DNA of 10,961 nt. It comes from Microbacteriaceae bacterium (GTDB lineage: Bacteria > Actinomycetota > Actinomycetes > Actinomycetales > Microbacteriaceae). The notes beneath the pieces were generated by a model that ran no database searches, had not been told where the DNA came from, and saw only the letters and a list, made by a program, of their open reading frames with translations. The stretch lies in contig JAODAU010000227.1 of NCBI GenBank assembly GCA_025463615.1, positions 1 to 10,961 on the forward strand, read 5' to 3'. Every line of letters begins with the position of its first letter. Positions within the stretch are counted from its first letter, which is position 1. Shown here one piece after another: positions 7,220 to 10,961 of the stretch. A program made the position numbers and the translations under genes.

Positions 7220-7334
7220 GCGCACAAGGCTGGCAGCGCGGGGCGAGCGGTGTCAAACGCATCCACCGATCGGTTGACCGAGGAGTAGCCGACGGGTCCT
7301 GTCGCCGCACGCCCCCGGGGATCAGGATGGGGTC
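7220..7334. other. Divergent intergenic region before the ABC operon
   Basis: This gap separates the DUF4190 gene and the ABC ATPase gene. It contains a perfect 10-bp palindrome ACCGATCGGT (7265-7274) whose last base begins TTGACC (7274-7279), a good -35 match. The hexamer 17 bp downstream (TCCTGT) is only a weak -10. It probably holds the operon promoter and perhaps its operator, but I cannot fix a transcript start. Confidence 0.35.
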
Positions 7335-8234
7335 ATGACAGACGACAAGCACGTGATCGTGCGCGACCTGCGCAAGAGTTACGGATCGTTCACCGCCGTT
7401 GACGGGGTCACCTTCGACATCGCGCGCGGCGAGACCTTCGCCCTCCTCGGGCCGAACGGCGCCGGCAAGAGCACCACCATCGAGATCCTCGAGGGCTACC
7501 GCGACCGCACCGGCGGCGATGTGAGCGTGCTCGGGGTCGACCCGCAGCACGGCGGCCTCGGCTGGAAGGCGCGGCTCGGCATCGTGCTGCAGTCCGGCGG
7601 CGAGAGCGGCAACGTCACCGTGCGCGAGCAGCTCGCCCACTTCGCCAGGTTCTACCCGAATCCCCGCGACGTCGACGAGACGATCGCCGCGGTCGGCCTC
7701 ACCGACAAGGCGAAGACGCGCATCAAGGCGCTCTCGGGCGGCCAGCGCCGGCGGGTGGATGTCGCCCTCGGCGTCATCGGACGCCCCGAGCTGCTCTTCC
7801 TCGACGAGCCCACCACGGGCTTCGACCCGGAGGCGCGGCGCGAGTTCTGGGAGCTGATCCGCTCGCTCAAGCGGGAGGGCACCACCATCCTGCTCACCAC
7901 CCACTACCTGGACGAGGCCGCCCAGCTCGGCGACCGCGCGGGCGTGATCGCGGGCGGCAAGCTCATCGCGCTCGGACCGATCGACGAGCTCGGGGGTGCG
8001 GACGCGCGCGTTCCGGTGGTGCGCTGGCGGGACGCCGGTGGGGTGCACGAGGAGAGGACGCTGGAGCCGGCATCCGTGGTCGCCCGGCTGTTCGCGGCGA
8101 CCGGCCGCGAACCGGAGGGGCTCGAGGTCATCCGGCCCGGGCTCGAGGACATCTACCTGGGGCTGGTGGCCGAGTACGAGGCCACCGCTCTGGTCTCGAC
8201 AGGCTCGACCCGCCCAACTAAGGAGCTCGCATGA
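7335..8234 (+). CDS. ABC transporter ATP-binding protein, ABC-2/DrrA-like
   Basis: A 299-residue cytoplasmic ATPase that powers the membrane partner encoded next. Walker A is GPNGAGKST (39-47), the Q-loop lies in VLQSGG, the signature is LSGGQRRRVDVAL (from 133), Walker B is LLFLDEPTTG (153-162, Asp157-Glu158) and the switch His is His190 in TTHYLDEA. A C-terminal domain (PVVRWRDAGG to IYLGLVAEY) is typical of DrrA/NatA-like exporter ATPases. ATG start with a GGGG-type ribosome site. The gene ends ATGA with the permease, and the permease ribosome site AAGGAG is inside its last codons. The last ~15 residues (ALVSTGSTRPTKELA) are encoded by a repeat-like sequence and look appended. Confidence 0.96.
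   Translation: MTDDKHVIVRDLRKSYGSFTAVDGVTFDIARGETFALLGPNGAGKSTTIEILEGYRDRTGGDVSVLGVDPQHGGLGWKARLGIVLQSGGESGNVTVREQLAHFARFYPNPRDVDETIAAVGLTDKAKTRIKALSGGQRRRVDVALGVIGRPELLFLDEPTTGFDPEARREFWELIRSLKREGTTILLTTHYLDEAAQLGDRAGVIAGGKLIALGPIDELGGADARVPVVRWRDAGGVHEERTLEPASVVARLFAATGREPEGLEVIRPGLEDIYLGLVAEYEATALVSTGSTRPTKELA
8192..8210. repeat. Repeat-like sequence in the ATPase gene's tail
   Basis: GGTCTCGACAGGCTCGACC lies in the last codons of the ATPase gene, encoding part of VSTGSTRP. It has an imperfect palindromic form (outer GGTC/GACC). From memory it resembles short GGTTTCGACAGGCTCAACC-type sequences scattered between genes in Micrococcales. I cannot count copies from one window, so this is a candidate only. 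Confidence 0.4.
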
Positions 8235-9037
8235 ACACCATCGCACTCGGTTTCGACCGCGCCCGGTACGAGACCAGGATCTACTTCCGCCAGGGCGACA
8301 CCATCTTCTTCACGTTCCTCTTCCCGATCGTGATGCTCTCCATCTTCTCGGTGGCGTTCAGCGCGACGAACTTCGGCAAGCTGCCGGACGGCACGACCCT
8401 AAGCGCCGCGGCCTTCTACCTGCCGGGCATGATCGCGGCGGGCATCCTGCTCAGCGGTGTGCAGAACCTGGGCATCGACATCGCGGTGGAGCGCGGGGAC
8501 GGCACCCTCAAGCGCCTCGCGGGCACCCCGCTGCCGATGGTGTCGTATTTCTTCGGCAAGATCGGGCAGGTGCTGGCGACCTCCATCCTGCAGATCGCCC
8601 TGCTGCTGCTCGTGGCGCACTTCGCGTTCGGCGTCGCGCTGCCGACGGATGCCGCCAAGTGGGGCACCTTCGTCTGGGTCTACCTGCTCGGCATCACCAC
8701 CTCGGCCACGCTCGGCATCGCCATCTCGCGGCTGCCGCGCTCGGGCAAGAGCGCCTCGGCCGTGATCGTGCCGTTCACGCTGGTGCTGCAGTTCATCAGC
8801 GGGGTATACCTGCAGTTCTCGCTACTGCCGAACTGGCTGCAGAACGTGGCATCGGTGTTCCCGCTGCGCTGGCTGGCCGGGGGCATGCGCTCGGTCTTCC
8901 TGCCGGACAGCTTCGAGACGCTCGAGCCCGGGCACACCTGGAACCTCGGCTGGACCGCGCTGGTGCTGGCGATCTGGCTGGTCGTGGGGCTGGTGGCGGC
9001 GCGGGTGACGTTCCGCTGGATCCGCAAGGACTCCTGA
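8231..9037 (+). CDS. ABC-2 type transporter permease
   Basis: A 268-residue membrane protein with about six helices, the ABC2_membrane family arrangement. After a cytoplasmic start (MNTIALGFDRARYETRIYFR) comes TIFFTFLFPIVMLSIFSVAF, then a soluble loop, then FYLPGMIAAGILLSGVQNL. The family motif ER-x-x-GTLKRL is at residues 87-96 (ERGDGTLKRL). Later helices include YFFGKIGQVLATSILQIALL, FVWVYLLGITTSATLGIAIS, VIVPFTLVLQFISGVYLQF and ALVLAIWLVVGLVAA. It starts at the ATG inside ATGA with the ATPase stop, after AAGGAG, so translation is coupled. With the ATPase it should form a homodimeric exporter of a lipid, drug or peptide; the cargo cannot be told. Confidence 0.95.
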   Translation: MNTIALGFDRARYETRIYFRQGDTIFFTFLFPIVMLSIFSVAFSATNFGKLPDGTTLSAAAFYLPGMIAAGILLSGVQNLGIDIAVERGDGTLKRLAGTPLPMVSYFFGKIGQVLATSILQIALLLLVAHFAFGVALPTDAAKWGTFVWVYLLGITTSATLGIAISRLPRSGKSASAVIVPFTLVLQFISGVYLQFSLLPNWLQNVASVFPLRWLAGGMRSVFLPDSFETLEPGHTWNLGWTALVLAIWLVVGLVAARVTFRWIRKDS

Positions 9038-9059
9038 AGGCTCGTGGGAGGCTAGGCGC

Positions 9060-10202
9060 ATGACTGACGAACGGTGGTGGCACGTCTTCGTGGCGGCCAC
9101 CATCGTCGTGCTCGCGGTGATCAACGCCTTCAGCTACTCGCCGAGCCAGGGCCAGCGGATCGCGGCGTGGGTGATCCTCGGAGTGATCGGGCTGGCGTAC
9201 ATCCTGGTCGGCCGGCGCTCGCTGCAGGATGGCGGGCCGTGGGTGGTCTTCTCGCTCGTGATCATCCTCGGATCGGGCGCCCTCGTGGCCTGCTCCCCCA
9301 CGCTGGCGATCGTGCAGGCGATCTCGTTCCCGCTGCTCTGGTCGATCATCGAGGACACGCGGATCGCCGTCGTCGCCAACGTGCTGCTCGCGCTGTCGGT
9401 GAGCGCCGGCTTCCTCGTCTCGCTCGGGCTGAGCCCGGAGAACATCGTGAACACCGCGGTGATCGAGGGCATCTCGCTGGTCGGCAGCCTCGCACTCGGC
9501 ATCTGGATCACGCGCATCTCCCACCTCAGCCACGAGCGCCGCGACCTCATCGACGAGCTCACCGCCACCCAGGCGCAGGTCGCGGCGCTGAGCCGCGAGA
9601 CCGGCGCGGCCGAGGAGCGCGAGCGTCTGGCCCGCGAGATGCACGACACCATCGCGCAGAGCCTCACCGGGCTCGTGATGCTGAGCCAGCGCGCCCAGCG
9701 CGAGCTGGCCGCCGGAAACACGGATGTCCTGCCCGACCAGCTGGCCGTGATGGAGGAGACCGCGCGGGACGCGCTGCTCGAGACGCGGTCGCTGGTCGCG
9801 TCCGGGGCGTCCGTGGAGGTCGGCGGCGGGATAGTGGCGGCCGTGGAGCGGCTCGGCGAGCGGTTCGGGCGGGAGACCGGCATCCGTGTCTCCGTCGACG
9901 GCGACGACCTGCCGGAGCTGGATCGGGCCACCGAGGTGGTGCTGCTGCGCTGCGCCCAGGAGGCGCTGGCGAACGTGCGCAAGCACTCGGGGGCACGCGG
10001 GGCGTCCATCGCGCTGGCCGCGAAGGGCGAACTCGTGACGATGACGGTCAGCGACGACGGGGTCGGCTTCGCCCCCGACACCCCCTCGCCCGGTTACGGC
10101 CTCGCGGGCATGCGCGACCGGCTGGCGCTCGTGGAGGGCACGCTCACGGTGGCGAGCCGGCCCGGCGCGGGAACGACGCTGCTGATCGGGCTGCCCGCAT
10201 GA
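9060..10202 (+). CDS. Sensor histidine kinase, DesK/NarL-pair type (HisKA_3)
   Basis: A 380-residue kinase. The first ~150 residues form six hydrophobic segments with short loops and no extracellular domain, suggesting a signal sensed in or at the membrane. A coiled coil (about 155-190) leads to the HisKA_3 motif ERERLAREMHDTIAQSLTG with phosphoacceptor His195. The HATPase domain has N305 in EALANVRKHS, the G1 box DDGVGF (332-337) and the G2 stretch GYGLAGMRDRL. GGGAGG lies 8 nt before the ATG, 22 bp after the permease. Its stop overlaps the regulator start (ATGA). The gene order implies that it controls, or is informed by, the adjacent transporter. Confidence 0.95.
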   Translation: MTDERWWHVFVAATIVVLAVINAFSYSPSQGQRIAAWVILGVIGLAYILVGRRSLQDGGPWVVFSLVIILGSGALVACSPTLAIVQAISFPLLWSIIEDTRIAVVANVLLALSVSAGFLVSLGLSPENIVNTAVIEGISLVGSLALGIWITRISHLSHERRDLIDELTATQAQVAALSRETGAAEERERLAREMHDTIAQSLTGLVMLSQRAQRELAAGNTDVLPDQLAVMEETARDALLETRSLVASGASVEVGGGIVAAVERLGERFGRETGIRVSVDGDDLPELDRATEVVLLRCAQEALANVRKHSGARGASIALAAKGELVTMTVSDDGVGFAPDTPSPGYGLAGMRDRLALVEGTLTVASRPGAGTTLLIGLPA

Positions 10203-10822
10203 TCCGGGTGCTGGTGGCCGACGATCATCCCATCGTGCGCAGCGGCATCGTCGCCCTGCTCGAGGCGGCCGGGGATGTCGAGGTCGTCGGCCAGGCGGCG
10301 AACGGCGCCGAGGCGGTCGAGCTCGCCCTCTCGCTCACCCCGGACCTCGTGCTGATGGACCTCAGGATGCCGGTGCTCGACGGCGACGAGGCGACCGCGC
10401 GCATCCTCGCTGCGGCGCCGACCGTGCGGGTGATCGTGCTGACGACCTACGAGACCGACGAGTCGATCCTCAAGGCGATCGAGGCGGGCGCTAGCGGGTA
10501 CCTGCTCAAGGCGGCGCCGCAGGAGGAGATCCTGGCCGGCATCCGCTCGGTGGCGCGCGGGGAGGTGGCGCTGGCGCCGTCGATCGCGGCGCTGCTGGTG
10601 CGGCGGGTGGCGGCTCCCACGCCGGTGAAGCTCAGCGAGCGCGAGACGCAGGTGCTCGCGCTGGTGGCGCAGGGGCAGAGCAACCCGGCGATCGCGAAGA
10701 CACTCTTCCTCAGCGAGGCGACGGTGAAGACGCACCTCATCCACGTGTTCGAGAAGCTCGGTGTGAACGACCGCACGCGCGCGGTCACGCTCGCGATGGA
10801 GCTGGGGCTGCTGCCGCGCTAG
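10199..10822 (+). CDS. NarL/LuxR family response regulator
   Basis: A 207-residue DNA-binding regulator, the partner of the preceding kinase. The receiver domain (1-120) has the acidic pair Asp8-Asp9, phosphoacceptor Asp54 (VLMDLRMP), Thr82 (VIVLTTYE) and Lys104 (GYLLKAAP), all intact. The C-terminal GerE/LuxR helix-turn-helix runs from Leu145: LSERETQVLALVAQGQSN, AKTLFLSEATVKTHLIHVFE and KLGVNDRTRAV. The ATG overlaps the kinase stop, so the two proteins are made together. The frame is open far upstream across the kinase gene, but receiver homology begins exactly at this ATG. Likely targets include its own operon promoter, by analogy with LnrJK-LMN and DesKR systems; that is inference. Confidence 0.97.
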   Translation: MIRVLVADDHPIVRSGIVALLEAAGDVEVVGQAANGAEAVELALSLTPDLVLMDLRMPVLDGDEATARILAAAPTVRVIVLTTYETDESILKAIEAGASGYLLKAAPQEEILAGIRSVARGEVALAPSIAALLVRRVAAPTPVKLSERETQVLALVAQGQSNPAIAKTLFLSEATVKTHLIHVFEKLGVNDRTRAVTLAMELGLLPR

Positions 10823-10961
10823 GCGGCGCGGGCGAGGGCGCTCGGCGCCAGCGGGCGCAGGGTCGACTCGAGCCACTCGAGGTCGGCGTGCGAGATGTCC
10901 TCCCGCGCGTCGAGGAAGGCGAGCGCGTTGTCGAGCCGGCTGAGCACCGAGCGCAGGCGGG
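10819..10961 (-). CDS. Unrecognised protein, C-terminal fragment
   Basis: The last 46 codons of a minus-strand gene that enters from the right edge. The frame is open from the edge to a TAG, with third positions almost all G or C as in the neighbouring genes. The peptide includes RLRSVLSRLDNALAFLDARE, DISHADLEWLESTLRPLAP and ends ALARAA. It looks helical and amphipathic with no membrane segment. I do not recognise the family. Its stop codon shares the CTAG at 10819-10822 with the response regulator stop on the other strand. Confidence 0.55.
   Translation of the reverse strand, partial: RLRSVLSRLDNALAFLDAREDISHADLEWLESTLRPLAPSALARAA

Noticed and set aside
5709..8246. An 845-codon minus-strand open frame crossing the methyltransferase, DUF4190 and ATPase genes
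   Set aside because: It spans three well-supported genes and intergenic DNA and has a compositionally biased Arg/Asp/Glu/Val-rich product with no recognisable domain.
8586..8598. A 13-base match (TCCTGCAGATCGC) to part of the guaB-guaB3 element
   Set aside because: It encodes conserved membrane-helix residues of the permease, has no inverted partner, and includes a common PstI-like palindrome; most likely chance.
9074..10822. A long open frame that would fuse about 375 extra residues to the response regulator
   Set aside because: The upstream part is an Arg/Ala/His-rich out-of-frame reading of the kinase gene. Receiver homology begins exactly at the ATG at 10199.

Overview
The window is high-GC (roughly 70% by eye) DNA from an actinobacterium. 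The guaB/guaB3 pair, a groES gene under CIRCE operators, an actinobacterial THUMP-like methyltransferase and a DUF4190 membrane protein point to Micrococcales, most likely the family Microbacteriaceae. No phage, plasmid, IS or CRISPR signature is visible. It looks like chromosome, with a housekeeping left half and a more accessory right half.

Left half, minus strand (1-5600). In transcription order: groES; a terminator; rarD (DMT permease) with a solute-binding lipoprotein gene 30 bp behind it; guaB (IMP dehydrogenase); a structured inverted-repeat element; guaB3 (IMP dehydrogenase-related); and the first 31 codons of a gene that is probably glpD. The groES-guaB-guaB3 order resembles that of other actinobacteria such as Mycobacterium, but groEL is absent here. 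The guaB3 frame has no stop codon inside the window, which suggests a frameshift or sequence error at its 3' end.

The 5601-5729 gap is a divergent control region. It holds two CIRCE-type HrcA operators, a good groES promoter, and a separate 7-bp inverted repeat at the start of the plus-strand methyltransferase gene (5730-6917). One CIRCE site covers the -35 regions of both directions, so the methyltransferase may share heat-shock control with groES.

Right half (6914-10961). A small minus-strand DUF4190 protein gene meets the methyltransferase tail to tail. A four-gene plus-strand operon follows: ABC ATPase, ABC-2 permease, DesK-type histidine kinase, and NarL/LuxR response regulator. It has two ATGA start/stop overlaps and one 22-bp gap, and looks like a self-contained sense-and-export module. 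The window ends in the 3' part of an unrecognised minus-strand gene. Both convergent gene pairs share a palindromic CTAG that supplies a TAG stop to each strand.

Three genes without a visible Shine-Dalgarno sequence (guaB3, rarD, methyltransferase) have a TANNNT hexamer exactly 6 nt before their GTG/ATG start, the geometry of leaderless transcripts. The less ordinary items are the three-way-junction-like element at 1295-1390, the missing guaB3 stop, the shared HrcA control region, and a repeat-like tail on the ABC ATPase gene.
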